Of a DNA stretch of 64,000 nucleotides, positions 52,886-61,137 are shown piece by piece. Each line of letters opens with the position of its first letter. The stretch's first letter is position 1. The notes beneath the pieces were generated by a model. That model had not been told where the DNA came from and did not search any database. It saw only the letters and a list, made by a program, of their open reading frames with translations. The translations under genes and the position numbers were made by a program. The DNA is taken from NCBI GenBank assembly GCA_020634215.1, contig JACKCD010000013.1:1-64000 (forward strand), given 5' to 3'. The stretch comes from Ardenticatenaceae bacterium. GTDB taxonomy: Bacteria; Chloroflexota; Anaerolineae; Promineifilales; Promineifilaceae.

Positions 52886-53445
52886 AATATTTGGCGCAAT
52901 ATTGTTATTTGCCGCGTCTGTTTGACCAGGAGGTGCTGTTAACGGCCGTTCGCAACGGCATCCGCCGCATAGATGCCCCATTGGCCTATGCAACCGGCAT
53001 TAGCAACGAAGGCTATCATACAGGTTTGCTCTATCAAGCAGCAGGTCAGGTTTATTTTGATGATCAGAGCATCTTAATCCACCCTGAGCACATCAAGATC
53101 GCCCCACCACCGCCGCCAAAACCCGGCACTGGGCCGCTACCGACAACCCAAGTCAGCGAGCCAAAGCCAGGGCTAGTTACCACAACAGTAGCATCACCTG
53201 AACCACAACCTACAACACGCTATTATGGTCGCGTCGCGTTAAACCCGCAGCGGGTGAACCGTGAGATGGGTCTCATTGTCGAGGAAGTCATTGAGCGTCT
53301 GACTAGTTTGGTTGGCTGTGATGTAGAAATTTCGCTGGAAATCAGTGCCAAACTACCAGAAGGTTTCGACGAAGCCACGATCCGCACGGTCAGTGAAAAT
53401 AGCCGGACTCTCAAATTTGCACACCATGAGTTTGAGAAGGATTAA
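52880..53445 (+). pseudogene. C-terminal remnant of DUF499 AAA+ ATPase
   Basis: From LWEYLAQYCYLPRLFDQEVLL to the stop at 53443-53445 (~185 codons) the frame is intact and matches the end of DUF499 ATPases of defence islands: a DQEVLLTAVRNGI helix, a Pro-rich linker, then TTRYYGRVALNPQRVNR, EVIERLTSLVGCDVEISLEI and RTVSENSRTLKF. The ATPase core is absent. An open frame begins at 52612 in hsdR sequence, so a chimeric protein of unknown stability could be made. Confidence 0.7.
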
Positions 53446-53490
53446 GGGATGGAAAACGGCCGTTTTTCCCAAAATACCCCCTCTTACAAT

Positions 53491-53518
53491 TTGAGAAAAT
53501 TGGTACAAACGGTATAAT
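53491..53518 (+). promoter_or_regulatory. Promoter of the repeat-domain membrane protein
   Basis: TTGAGA (53491-53496), a 16-base spacer and TATAAT (53513-53518), ending 44 bases before the ATG. Confidence 0.8.
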
Positions 53519-53562
53519 TGCGTCAGAAAGTTTGTTAAGTTTACACTCTGAGGAATACGCAT

Positions 53563-54612
53563 ATGCTTGTCTTTGTAATCGCGGTGATAGTCATCATGCT
53601 CCCGATTTTGTTGGGGGTACTGATTTGGGCTGGCGTGGGTCGCCTGGATACAGTAATCACGGACACAAAAGCCGCTATCGAGGAAGAAGAGAAAGCTTAT
53701 AACAAAGCATTGACCATGGGCTATAAAGTCCGTGTCAAGGATGATGCAGAAGCGCAATATGAACAGGTTCGGCTGGAAGCTGCCAAACGGGCAGCGGCAC
53801 AGCAGCGTGGGGCGAATGTTGAAATCGGCCACTTGGGTGCTGCGAAGTTACGCACCGCCAGCAAGAACCTGACCAATGACCCGATTACGGCCTTTAAAAT
53901 TGCCCGTTACCATGGCTGGGATGGGGCGCGTGCTGGCATTCCAGCCGGTGGCGTTCCGGCGGCTGGTGCGGTTCCGGTGGCTGCTGCGGTTGCTGCGCCG
54001 GCCGCAGCCGGTACGCTGACGTTAGTCGCTGGCAAGGATTACCCTGTGCAGCCGATTACAGCCGATATGTCTGGTGCTGACAAGCGCAAGGCGCGGATTG
54101 CTAACGCCAAAGCCAAGTCGGCTGCTTACAAGGCAGCAAAGGCGGCGGGTGTTCAGGGTGCGCCTGTAGCGGCGGCTCCAGTGGCGGCAGCCCCAGCAGC
54201 GGCTCCGGTGGCAGCGGCTCCAGCTGTTGCTGTCGGAATTGAACCGCCTAAGCTGATTGAAATTACCGATGGGATGCCGCCTGATGAATTGCGGAAGGCA
54301 CGGATTGCCAACTCGAAGGCAATGTCGGCTTATAACAAGGCACTGAAGGCGGCAGGTGTTGACCCGAATGCAGCGGGTGACACAACGGCCGTTTCTGCTG
54401 CCCCACCTGTTGAAGCGGCTGCCCCTGCTCCGGCTGCAGCGCCTGCGGCTTCACCAGCAGCGGTAGGGGTTGAGCCTCCGACGTTGATTGAAGTGACGGA
54501 TGGCATGTCGCCCGATGAGGTGCGCCGGGCGCGGATTGCCAACTCGAAGGCAATGTCGGCTTATAATAAGGCACTCAAAGCAGCGGGAATTGACCCAGCT
54601 TCGCTGAAATAG
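53563..54612 (+). CDS. Membrane-anchored protein with three copies of a ~35-residue repeat
   Basis: A 349-residue protein. Residues 3-26 are a membrane helix, ~30-100 an amphipathic helix, and the rest Ala/Pro linkers joining three copies of a helical unit: DKRKARIANAKAKSAAYKAA (~170), PDELRKARIANSKAMSAYNK (~241) and PDEVRRARIANSKAMSAYNK (~319). Copies 2 and 3 also share the preceding LIE-[IV]-TDGM. I do not recognise the repeat. It could bind a partner at the membrane through flexible arms, as lipoyl/E3-binding-type domains do. It has its own promoter and a strong terminator. Confidence 0.65.
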   Translation: MLVFVIAVIVIMLPILLGVLIWAGVGRLDTVITDTKAAIEEEEKAYNKALTMGYKVRVKDDAEAQYEQVRLEAAKRAAAQQRGANVEIGHLGAAKLRTASKNLTNDPITAFKIARYHGWDGARAGIPAGGVPAAGAVPVAAAVAAPAAAGTLTLVAGKDYPVQPITADMSGADKRKARIANAKAKSAAYKAAKAAGVQGAPVAAAPVAAAPAAAPVAAAPAVAVGIEPPKLIEITDGMPPDELRKARIANSKAMSAYNKALKAAGVDPNAAGDTTAVSAAPPVEAAAPAPAAAPAASPAAVGVEPPTLIEVTDGMSPDEVRRARIANSKAMSAYNKALKAAGIDPASLK

Positions 54613-54631
54613 TGTGGGCTTTACTGAACTG

Positions 54632-54670
54632 AAAAAAACGGCCGTTTGTGCAAACAAACGGCCGTTTTTC
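54632..54670. terminator. Two-way terminator made from two AACGGCCGTT copies
   Basis: AAAAACGGCCGTTTGT (54634-54649) and its perfect complement (54654-54669) form a 16-bp stem with loop GCAA and flanking A and T runs, so it works on both strands between convergent genes. The arms are the iterated palindrome itself. Confidence 0.9.
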
Positions 54671-54675
54671 TTTGT

Positions 54676-55527
54676 CTAAATTTGGCTGAGAAGCATCTGG
54701 TTGCCAGCCGGGTCGGCTAACCGAATCCCTTCGTCGCTTTGCTGGTAAGGATAGCTGGTTTTGGTTAGCTGCTGGCGAATGTGGTCAAAAACGGCCGTTT
54801 CCCGTATCCGCAGCTCATACCACTCCAGCCGCGCCATCGTTGGCAATGCTTGGGGCGCCCCTTCTCCCGCCCACGTGTTTGTCCCCAAATGATGGTGATA
54901 CCCTTCATACGAGAAGAAACTAGCCTGCGCCCCGTAGCGGGCAATCTGGTCAAACCCCAACAGCTGCGTATAAAATAGCTCTGTGTGGGGAATATTGGCA
55001 ACGTGCAGATGAATATGCCCCATGATTGTGTCTGGGTGCAGCCCTGTCCAGCTTGCTTCGCTGTCGGCCAATGCCCCCATTACACCGTCTGCGTCAAACG
55101 GCGTGGTGTTGATGAGCAGATTGCCATTGGGATATTCCCACTCATGGCGCGGGCGGTCGCGGTAAATTTCAATACCGTGGCCGTCGGGGTCAGTCAAATA
55201 CAGCGCCTCGCTGACCGCATGGTCAGATGCGCCGCCGATGGGCGTGTGGCTGGTTTGCAAATGCTGAATGGTGCGGGCTAACTCTCGACGGGATGGCAGG
55301 AGCAGGGCAAAATGGTACAGTCCGGCCGTACCACGCGCCGGCCGCGCCCCCGGCTTTTCTTGCAAAATGAGCATATCTTCGCCACCAACGCCCAAATAGG
55401 CGGTGCCGTTGTCGCGCCGGTGCAGTTGCAAACCAATGCCGCGCTGATAATAGTCAAGAGAACGAGTCATGTCGGCGACGCTGAGAACAACGCGGCCAAC
55501 GGTGCTGGGTAAGGATTGGGTATTCAT
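54676..55527 (-). CDS. CatE-like glyoxalase/dioxygenase
   Basis: A 283-residue protein with two glyoxalase/vicinal-oxygen-chelate domains (~8-125 and ~165-283). Metal-ligand candidates are YHFALLLPS and GHGIEIYRDR in the first and MGHIHLHVAN in the second, as in bacterial catechol-2,3-dioxygenase CatE. It may cleave an aromatic diol or another vicinal-oxygen substrate with iron. It is the last gene of the minus-strand group that starts with YceI. Confidence 0.85.
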   Translation of the reverse strand: MNTQSLPSTVGRVVLSVADMTRSLDYYQRGIGLQLHRRDNGTAYLGVGGEDMLILQEKPGARPARGTAGLYHFALLLPSRRELARTIQHLQTSHTPIGGASDHAVSEALYLTDPDGHGIEIYRDRPRHEWEYPNGNLLINTTPFDADGVMGALADSEASWTGLHPDTIMGHIHLHVANIPHTELFYTQLLGFDQIARYGAQASFFSYEGYHHHLGTNTWAGEGAPQALPTMARLEWYELRIRETAVFDHIRQQLTKTSYPYQQSDEGIRLADPAGNQMLLSQI

Positions 55528-55548
55528 GAATTTAGTTGAGAAATGGTT

Positions 55549-55902
55549 TTAAATAGAATGATAAAAAATAAACTGTCCTGAAAACATTCGCTGCACCTCG
55601 CCTGCGCTAATGATGCCACGCCCGCCCGTTGTATCCTCGTGATACAACTCGCCATCAATCACATAGGTATAAATTTCCAGGCCACGATGAGGGTGCCAAG
55701 TGAAACCATTGTGCGGCGCAATTTGTGTCATGTGCGCCGTTAACATGCCGCTTAACCGCTGTAATGGGCTATAGCCGCCGACGGCAAAGTGGGAGGTGAG
55801 CCAGTGAATTGGGTGAATGGTGGGGAAGGTGTTGGCTTTGTAGAAGTGCAAATCCTGGCTTGTGTCTAGTCCGGTGATAACGCTTTGGAAGTATGGATCC
55901 AT
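55549..55902 (-). CDS. Truncated pirin-family protein
   Basis: A 117-residue N-terminal part of pirin, a cupin. The metal-site motif HPHRGLEIYTYVIDGELYHED and GGRGIISAGEVQRMFSGQ are present, but the frame ends right after with FIFYHSI; complete pirins are over 220 residues. The second cupin half is missing, replaced by the gap before the dioxygenase gene. Pirins act as quercetinases or redox-regulated partners; this piece may be non-functional. Confidence 0.75.
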   Translation of the reverse strand: MDPYFQSVITGLDTSQDLHFYKANTFPTIHPIHWLTSHFAVGGYSPLQRLSGMLTAHMTQIAPHNGFTWHPHRGLEIYTYVIDGELYHEDTTGGRGIISAGEVQRMFSGQFIFYHSI

Positions 55903-55912
55903 GGAAAACCTT

Positions 55913-56326
55913 CTAACGTTCCGTCAGGATAACAACCGGAATGGTTCGGGTTGTTTGGCGGGCATAATCGGCAAAGCCGGGATATTGAGCCGCCATTTGC
56001 GCGTAGAGTCGGGTACGTTCTGGTTCATCAGCCACGTTTGCTTGAGCCGCAAACTGTTTCGTCCCAACTTCGACCTGCACCTCAGCGTTGGCAACCAAAT
56101 TATGGTACCAGTCTGGGTTTGTTGGTGCGCCAGCTTTTGAAGCCGCAATGACAAAACGGTCATCGTCTTTGATATAGGCTACCGGGTTAATGCGCGGCTG
56201 CCCACTCTTCGCGCCGGTTGTGTGCAGAAGAAGCAAATTCATATTCTCAAAATGGCCGCCCACTTTGCCGTCATTGGCTCTGAATTCTTCAATGATTTTT
56301 TTGTTCCAGTCATTTGCGCTGCTCAT
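55913..56326 (-). CDS. Deazaflavin (F420)-dependent nitroreductase-family protein
   Basis: A 137-residue protein of the Ddn/DUF385 split-barrel family: NLLLLHTTGAKSGQPRINPV, FVIAASKAGAPTNPDWYHNL and a final YARQTTRTIPVVIL segment are diagnostic. These enzymes use the cofactor F420 to reduce quinones, nitro compounds or similar. It suggests that this bacterium makes F420, which agrees with Chloroflexota. Located between YceI and the pirin fragment on the same strand. Confidence 0.9.
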   Translation of the reverse strand: MSSANDWNKKIIEEFRANDGKVGGHFENMNLLLLHTTGAKSGQPRINPVAYIKDDDRFVIAASKAGAPTNPDWYHNLVANAEVQVEVGTKQFAAQANVADEPERTRLYAQMAAQYPGFADYARQTTRTIPVVILTER

Positions 56327-56366
56327 TTTACTGTTCTACCTTTCCATTAATCTCAAAATGGCCGAA

Positions 56367-56425
56367 TCATTCCCGTAAAAGCAAGAATACGCCCAAAAAG
56401 TGGATTCCTGCTTTTACGGGAATGA
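56367..56425. repeat. 22-bp inverted repeat TCATTCCCGTAAAAGC
   Basis: Arms 56367-56388 and 56404-56425 (one mismatch) match a widespread intergenic hairpin type. It probably separates yceI from the genes that follow. A fragment of similar sequence lies at 20370-20410. Confidence 0.8.
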
Positions 56426-56471
56426 TAAACTAACTTATCAATAGCTGAAGCCGATGCCAAATTTTTAGGCA

Positions 56472-57011
56472 CTAGGCGGATTGAGCCTCAGCCTGCTGCA
56501 CAAGTTCAAGCTCAATGTTGATGGTGACATCGTCACCCACCAAAACACCGCCTGTTTCCAGGGCTTGGTTCCAGGTCAGGTTAAAATCTTTGCGGTTGAT
56601 TTTGGTGGTGGCGGAGAAGCCGATGCTGGTTGTACCCCAAGGGCTTTGGGCTTTGCCTTCAAAAGTCACGTCTAGGGCCACTTCCTTGGTGACATCGCGG
56701 ATGGTTAGGTTGCCGATGAGCTTGCCTTTATTTTCGGCCGTTTGCTCAACCTGCGTACTTTGGAAAGTAATGGCCGGATAAAGCTCGGTGTTGAAGAAAT
56801 CAGGGGAGCGCAGGTGTCCGTCACGCTGCCCTTCACGGGTGTTGATGCTGTTGGTATCAATGGCGATGTCAACAATAGTGTTAGTCGGGTTAGCTTCATC
56901 ATACGCAACGGTGCCACTAAACGTTTCAAAGCGGCCGCGTACTTTGGAAATCATCATGTGACGAACGGTAAACTGGATTTCTGAATGGGCACTATCAATT
57001 TGCCAAGACAT
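56472..57011 (-). CDS. YceI-family lipid-binding protein
   Basis: A 179-residue protein of the YceI beta-barrel family, recognised by SWQIDSAHSEIQFTVRHMMI, VRGRFETFSGTVAYDE, SINTREGQRDGHLRSPDFFN and FNLTWNQALETGGVLVGDDV. YceI proteins bind isoprenoid or polyisoprenoid lipids. This one has no signal peptide, so it would be cytoplasmic. ATG 57011 was chosen, with AAGGAG upstream. Divergent from a TetR gene with two operator-like palindromes between. Confidence 0.92.
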   Translation of the reverse strand: MSWQIDSAHSEIQFTVRHMMISKVRGRFETFSGTVAYDEANPTNTIVDIAIDTNSINTREGQRDGHLRSPDFFNTELYPAITFQSTQVEQTAENKGKLIGNLTIRDVTKEVALDVTFEGKAQSPWGTTSIGFSATTKINRKDFNLTWNQALETGGVLVGDDVTINIELELVQQAEAQSA

Positions 57012-57047
57012 TTTGTTATAATCTCCTTGCATATTTGTTAAATATAA

Positions 57048-57063
57048 GTGGACTTTAGTCCGT
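57048..57063. promoter_or_regulatory. TetR-type operator 1
   Basis: GTGGACTTTAGTCCGT, inverted half-sites GGACT/AGTCC with centre TT. Centre is 34 bases from operator 2. Confidence 0.75.
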
Positions 57064-57080
57064 TTTTCTGCTAAGATAAT

Positions 57081-57098
57081 AGCGGACTCTAGTCCGCT
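57081..57098. promoter_or_regulatory. TetR-type operator 2
   Basis: AGCGGACTCTAGTCCGCT, perfect 8-base arms around CT. The two sites would let the divergent TetR regulator repress yceI and itself. Confidence 0.8.
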
Positions 57099-57145
57099 TG
57101 TCAAGGATTTAGATAGAAACTGTCCGTTTGGACAGGAGCAAGAGC

Positions 57146-57805
57146 ATGAGCAACCAAAACAACATTACTTTGGGTAACTTGGAACCAACTGGAACTGTGT
57201 CGCCAAAAGGTGAAAGATGTGATGCAGCAGCAAATCGCAAGCTAATTTTGGCAACGGCCGAAAAATTGTTTGCCCAGCACGGGGTAGAAAACGTCAACAT
57301 GGCGCAAATTGCCCAAGCCGCGCAAGTGGGTAAGGGGACGATCTATCGCCGTTTTGCCAACAAAGCCGAACTATGCTTGGCGTTAATGGATAGCCAAATG
57401 GCGGATTTTCAAAATGTGATGCTGGAGCGAATGCGGAAGATGACAGCCGAAGGTGTAACACCGCTGGGGCAGCTTGACCAATTTTTGGATGCGCTTGTCT
57501 ATTTTATTGAAGACCACGCGCCGCTGCTGGACGAAGTGCAGCGTGAGGGGCTGTTGGGCAATTATGATTTGCAAGTGCCCCATTTTTGGCTGCACATGAC
57601 CACGAGTGGGCTGCTGCGCCAAGCAATTGAGGCAAGGGAGCTGTTGCCCCAATTGGATGTGGCGTATATTGCTGATGCTCTGTTGGCCTCGCTGCGGGCG
57701 AATGTGTTTCTCTTTCAGCGGCAGGTGCGGGGGTTTTCCTTGGAGCGGATTAGCGCCGGGTTGCGGGCATTGGTGGCGGGATTACGTTTTGTTGAAGCAG
57801 AATAG
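57146..57805 (+). CDS. TetR-family repressor
   Basis: A 219-residue regulator from ATG 57146, with AGGAG seven bases before. The N-terminal HTH (~27-75; ILATAEKLFAQHGVENVNMA, IAQAAQVGKGTIYRRFANKAEL) is typical; the C-terminal helical domain binds an unknown ligand. It faces yceI across two GGACT..AGTCC palindromes and likely controls the yceI-reductase-pirin-dioxygenase group. An odd extra 25 residues precede the HTH. Confidence 0.92.
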   Translation: MSNQNNITLGNLEPTGTVSPKGERCDAAANRKLILATAEKLFAQHGVENVNMAQIAQAAQVGKGTIYRRFANKAELCLALMDSQMADFQNVMLERMRKMTAEGVTPLGQLDQFLDALVYFIEDHAPLLDEVQREGLLGNYDLQVPHFWLHMTTSGLLRQAIEARELLPQLDVAYIADALLASLRANVFLFQRQVRGFSLERISAGLRALVAGLRFVEAE

Positions 57806-57889
57806 CGGTGAGTGTGACGAGCGTCAGATGACGGATGACCGATCACTGAGAATAGAGATTATCAGAAATAAGAATTTCTCACGCAAAGT

Positions 57890-57927
57890 CGCAAAGACGC
57901 AAAGCATTTTTCCTTTGCGTCTTTGCG
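57890..57927. repeat. Perfect 15-bp hairpin of CGCAAAG units
   Basis: CGCAAAGACGCAAAG (57890-57904) pairs with CTTTGCGTCTTTGCG (57913-57927). It probably ends the tetR transcript and shares units with the hairpins at 1702 and 5938. Confidence 0.8.
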
Positions 57928-58030
57928 TGACATAAAGTTAATTCCGATAATGTCTAATGAAAATGGCGGCGGGTGGTTAGTGGCTTGTATCAGCAACTAG
58001 CGACCAGCCACTATGTATGAAGGGATTTTT

Positions 58031-58594
58031 ATGACAGTACCAATTTTGCAGGATTTCCCACATAGTTTTGATAGTGAGCGGTTGACGATTCGCGGCCCGC
58101 TGCCGGGAGATGGGGCGGAATTGTTGGCAGCGATTGTAGAATCGCAGGCAGAGTTGGCTCCGTGGCTGCCGTGGGCGGTGGGGGAACAGAAGCTGGCGCA
58201 AGTGGAGGAGAATGTGCGGCGGGGTCATGCCCGGTTTTTGACGCGGGAGGATTTGTGGCTGATGCTGTTTTTGCGGGGGACGAATACGCTGGTGGGGGGA
58301 AGTGGGCTGCATCGGATTGATTGGGCGGTGCCAAGATTTGAGATTGGGTATTGGGTGCGGACGCGGTTTGCGGGGCAGGGATATATTAAGGAGGCGGTAA
58401 CGGCCGTTTCTCAGTTCGCCTTTGAAACCCTGGGTGCCAAACGAGTCGAAATTCGCTGCGATGCCAACAACGTGCGTAGCGCTGCCATTCCGCCCAAAGT
58501 CGGTTTTGTACATGAGGCCACCCTGCGGCAAGACGGCCGGCACCACGTTAGCGGCGATCTGCGCGATACCATGATTTTTGCCAAAATAGCTTGA
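58031..58594 (+). CDS. RimJ/RimL-type GNAT acetyltransferase
   Basis: A 187-residue protein from ATG 58031, with GAAGGGA before it. It fits the RimJ/RimL group: SERLTIRGPLPGDGAELLAAI at the start, FEIGYWVRTRFAGQGYIKEAV with the acetyl-CoA loop, and VEIRCDANNVRSAAIPPKVGF at the end. These enzymes usually acetylate alpha-amino groups of ribosomal proteins or antibiotics. Substrate unknown. Confidence 0.9.
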   Translation: MTVPILQDFPHSFDSERLTIRGPLPGDGAELLAAIVESQAELAPWLPWAVGEQKLAQVEENVRRGHARFLTREDLWLMLFLRGTNTLVGGSGLHRIDWAVPRFEIGYWVRTRFAGQGYIKEAVTAVSQFAFETLGAKRVEIRCDANNVRSAAIPPKVGFVHEATLRQDGRHHVSGDLRDTMIFAKIA

Positions 58595-58686
58595 CGCTCT
58601 TTTTTTACAGGCAATTAACAGCTCATTCACCGTCCCTAGAATAGGAGTGTGGTACGCTCCTCCTGACAAATTTTGTGGGAGGTACC

Positions 58687-59745
58687 ATGAAAAAGCTACC
58701 TGTTTTAACCTTGGTGGGGGTGTTGCTGCTGTTAACGGCCGTTACCGCTGCCGCCGACACCCTCTATACCGTGCAAAATGGCGACACCCTGGCCGCCATT
58801 GCCCGCCGCTTTAGCAGCACCGTGCAAACACTGGTGCAGCGCAACAACATTGCCAACCCCGATCTTATCTACAGTGGACAACAGCTAGTCGTTCCCGATG
58901 CTAACGGGGCACCTGCTCCACCGCCACCTTCGCCTACCGGCGACCAAACCCGTTACACCGTGCAGCGTGGCGACACGTTAGCTAGCATAGCCCGCCGTTT
59001 TGGCACCACCGTGCTGGCTCTGGTGCAGGCAAACAACATCGGCAACCCAAACCTAATTTACGTGGGGCGGGTGCTGGTCATTCCTGGCACCGGTTCAGCC
59101 CCAACCCCGCCGCCACCAACCGATAACCCGCCTACCCCGCTGCCACCGTCGCCGCCCGCACCCACGGGAGCTAATTTGCTGCCCAACGGCTCGTTTGAGG
59201 CGGGCTGGTACAATTTGAACGGGGTGCCGGAGCTGCAATTGCCTAATCAATGGCTATTTGAATGGGATGAAGGGCCAACGGGGTTTGGCACGCAGCCGTG
59301 GGATGTGTACGTGCGGCCGGAGACGCGGGTGCTGCCAGCGGCCTATTTGCCACCCAACGAACATGGGCTGTTTATTTGGGATGGCAACCAAACGGTGAAG
59401 ATTTTTAAGGGGCGCGGGGCGATTAGCTATCGGCTGCTGACGGATGTGGTGCTGGCACCGGGGACGTATCGGCTGACGGTGAATTTGTTCCCGGATTTGG
59501 TAACGGCCGTTAATGGCACAACCAAAGTGTGGGCAACTTCTGACGCTGGCGAGGTGGCCTTTGTGGTGGGCGGTCAGCGGACGGCGTGGCAACAAACGGC
59601 CGTTGGTCAGCGCAATACCCTTAGCCACACCTTTACCGTTAGCCAAAACCAAACCGTGCGCCTAGGTGTTGCTATTCGCGGTCGCTACGCCATTCTCAAC
59701 AACGGCTGGTTTATGGATGATTGGTCGCTGCAGCGTACTCAGTAA
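58687..59745 (+). CDS. Secreted double-LysM protein with C-terminal beta domain
   Basis: A 352-residue exported protein. ATG 58687 after GGGAGGT; signal peptide ~5-25 (VLTLVGVLLLLTAVTAAAD). Two LysM domains (~28-72, ~88-132; YTVQNGDTLAAIARRFSST and YTVQRGDTLASIARRFGTT) are followed by a Pro-rich linker and a beta-sandwich (~170-352, LLPNGSFEAGWYNLNG ... NGWFMDDWSLQ) like a carbohydrate-binding module. No catalytic glutamates are evident. It likely binds the cell wall. Related in layout to the gene at 40495. Confidence 0.82.
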   Translation: MKKLPVLTLVGVLLLLTAVTAAADTLYTVQNGDTLAAIARRFSSTVQTLVQRNNIANPDLIYSGQQLVVPDANGAPAPPPPSPTGDQTRYTVQRGDTLASIARRFGTTVLALVQANNIGNPNLIYVGRVLVIPGTGSAPTPPPPTDNPPTPLPPSPPAPTGANLLPNGSFEAGWYNLNGVPELQLPNQWLFEWDEGPTGFGTQPWDVYVRPETRVLPAAYLPPNEHGLFIWDGNQTVKIFKGRGAISYRLLTDVVLAPGTYRLTVNLFPDLVTAVNGTTKVWATSDAGEVAFVVGGQRTAWQQTAVGQRNTLSHTFTVSQNQTVRLGVAIRGRYAILNNGWFMDDWSLQRTQ

Positions 59746-59749
59746 CCAG

Positions 59750-59796
59750 TAATCGGTAATCAGTCATCAGTTTTACTGGTCACTGATTACCGATTA
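59750..59796. repeat. Perfect 15-bp hairpin of CGGTAATCAGT units
   Basis: TAATCGGTAATCAGT (59750-59764) pairs with ACTGATTACCGATTA (59782-59796), between convergent genes. Confidence 0.8.
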
Positions 59797-59809
59797 CCGA
59801 TTACTCTCT

Positions 59810-60718
59810 TCATGGTTCTTGCAGCCGGAAGCTTGTTTCCCCACCGTTGAGCGCGTCAGCGACGCGCTCAACGTGCTGGGGCATGGCGTTTGGGGGTTCG
59901 GAGCCGGGGGTAAAATAGGCAAAATCGGCGGCTTCGGGGCCGGTGGTGAGCGTACCGCCCGTAGCGTGGGCGGTAAAGGTAAACACCATGTTGGCCTGGT
60001 TGTGATAGACGTTGATAACGGCCAGTTTGTCTAGCTTTACGGTAAGGCCGGTTTCTTCATAAGTTTCACGAACGGCCGTTTCCCACGGCGTTTCTAGCCC
60101 TTCCCGCCCGCCACCCGGCAAATTCCACACATCCTTATCCGTTCGTTTCACCCACAGCACCTGCCCCGTTTCATTGCGTATAACAACAAACGCCCCCGTT
60201 TGCCATTGGGGAGCTGGTGTCGGTGGTTCCAGTCCCTTACGCCGCAGTTGCCAGTTTTTAGCGGGGTAAACGATTCGCTGCATAAATGCCCACCCCAGTT
60301 GCTCCGTCCACCCCGTGTGATGCTCCTGCCACAAGGCATCCTCGCCCTGATTTTTCAAGGCAATGTCCAGCCGTTCGCGGTGCATTCGTGCCATTAGCCG
60401 GGGCAGGTCATGGGTAGGGTAGTAGCCCACGGAAATTGCTTCTTCCGTAGGCTGTAGCTCACCACCACGCTGCAAGCAGCGGAAAATAAGGAATAGGTGG
60501 CCGTCGGGAGGCTGCCGCCAATAAGTAACGGCAGCCAGCCGCACCGGTATCGCCAATACCCCTGTTTCTTCGCGTAGTTCCCGCACAATGCCGTCGGTTG
60601 GCAGCTCGCCGCACTCCAGCCCACCGCCGGGGGCAGCAAAGGTGCGGGTGTCGTCGCGCTGCATCAGCAGCACGCCCCCGAAGCCATTGACCAAAACACC
60701 GCTTGTTCCGATTTTCAT
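59810..60718 (-). CDS. Tandem Nudix hydrolase
   Basis: A 302-residue protein with two complete Nudix domains. The first box is GGGLECGELPTDGIVRELRE-ETG (~31-54) and the second GGGREGLETPWETAVRETYE-ETG (~201-223); both keep the REx2EE catalytic acids (R-E-L-R-E-E-T and R-E-T-Y-E-E-T). Nudix enzymes cleave nucleoside diphosphate derivatives, and two domains in one chain may act on different substrates or pack as a dimer. The GWTEQLGWAFMQRIVYP linker joins them. Confidence 0.88.
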   Translation of the reverse strand: MKIGTSGVLVNGFGGVLLMQRDDTRTFAAPGGGLECGELPTDGIVRELREETGVLAIPVRLAAVTYWRQPPDGHLFLIFRCLQRGGELQPTEEAISVGYYPTHDLPRLMARMHRERLDIALKNQGEDALWQEHHTGWTEQLGWAFMQRIVYPAKNWQLRRKGLEPPTPAPQWQTGAFVVIRNETGQVLWVKRTDKDVWNLPGGGREGLETPWETAVRETYEETGLTVKLDKLAVINVYHNQANMVFTFTAHATGGTLTTGPEAADFAYFTPGSEPPNAMPQHVERVADALNGGETSFRLQEP

Positions 60719-60820
60719 ACAGTTTGTCCTCTACGTTGTCTACGGATAGTTTAGCTGAAAAATTGGTCCTGTGGGAACAATCGGGTGCGACTTTTGCGGT
60801 TTGCTGTGAGTATACAAATA

Positions 60821-60851
60821 AAAACATCGCAGGTTCAGCCTGCGATGTTTT
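60821..60851 (-). terminator. Intrinsic terminator of the small membrane gene
   Basis: AAAACATCGCAGG (60821-60833) and CCTGCGATGTTTT (60839-60851) give a 13-bp stem with loop TTCAG; T runs flank it on both strands. Confidence 0.9.
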
Positions 60852-60889
60852 CCAAATCATGTATGAATGAGAGCGATAAAGAGGAGAGA

Positions 60890-61084
60890 TTAATCGGAGC
60901 GGCGGTAGATAAGAATGGTGAGGACAGTGAGCAAACCAAAGGTCATGAGTGTACTCATGAGCAGTGCGTACAGCCCGCTGCCAGATGAACCGGATTGAGC
61001 TTGCGCGGGTGCAGCCAGCACCATTGAGGTGCTGATTAAAATAAGCAACAGGCTTGTTGCAATGGACAAAGAGGTCTTAAACAT
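60890..61084 (-). CDS. Small membrane protein with signal segment
   Basis: A 64-residue protein with an N-terminal hydrophobic segment ending in APAQAQSG (a likely cleavage site), then a second membrane segment (~38-58, LYALLMSTLMTFGLLTVLTILIY) and a basic end RRSD. This is a tiny exported or membrane peptide of unknown role. It has its own terminator, and a repeated AGTACT cluster stands upstream. Confidence 0.65.
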   Translation of the reverse strand: MFKTSLSIATSLLLILISTSMVLAAPAQAQSGSSGSGLYALLMSTLMTFGLLTVLTILIYRRSD

Positions 61085-61137
61085 GATATAACTCCTTCAC
61101 ATATGAACCAAACAAATAATGGACACCATGAATCATC

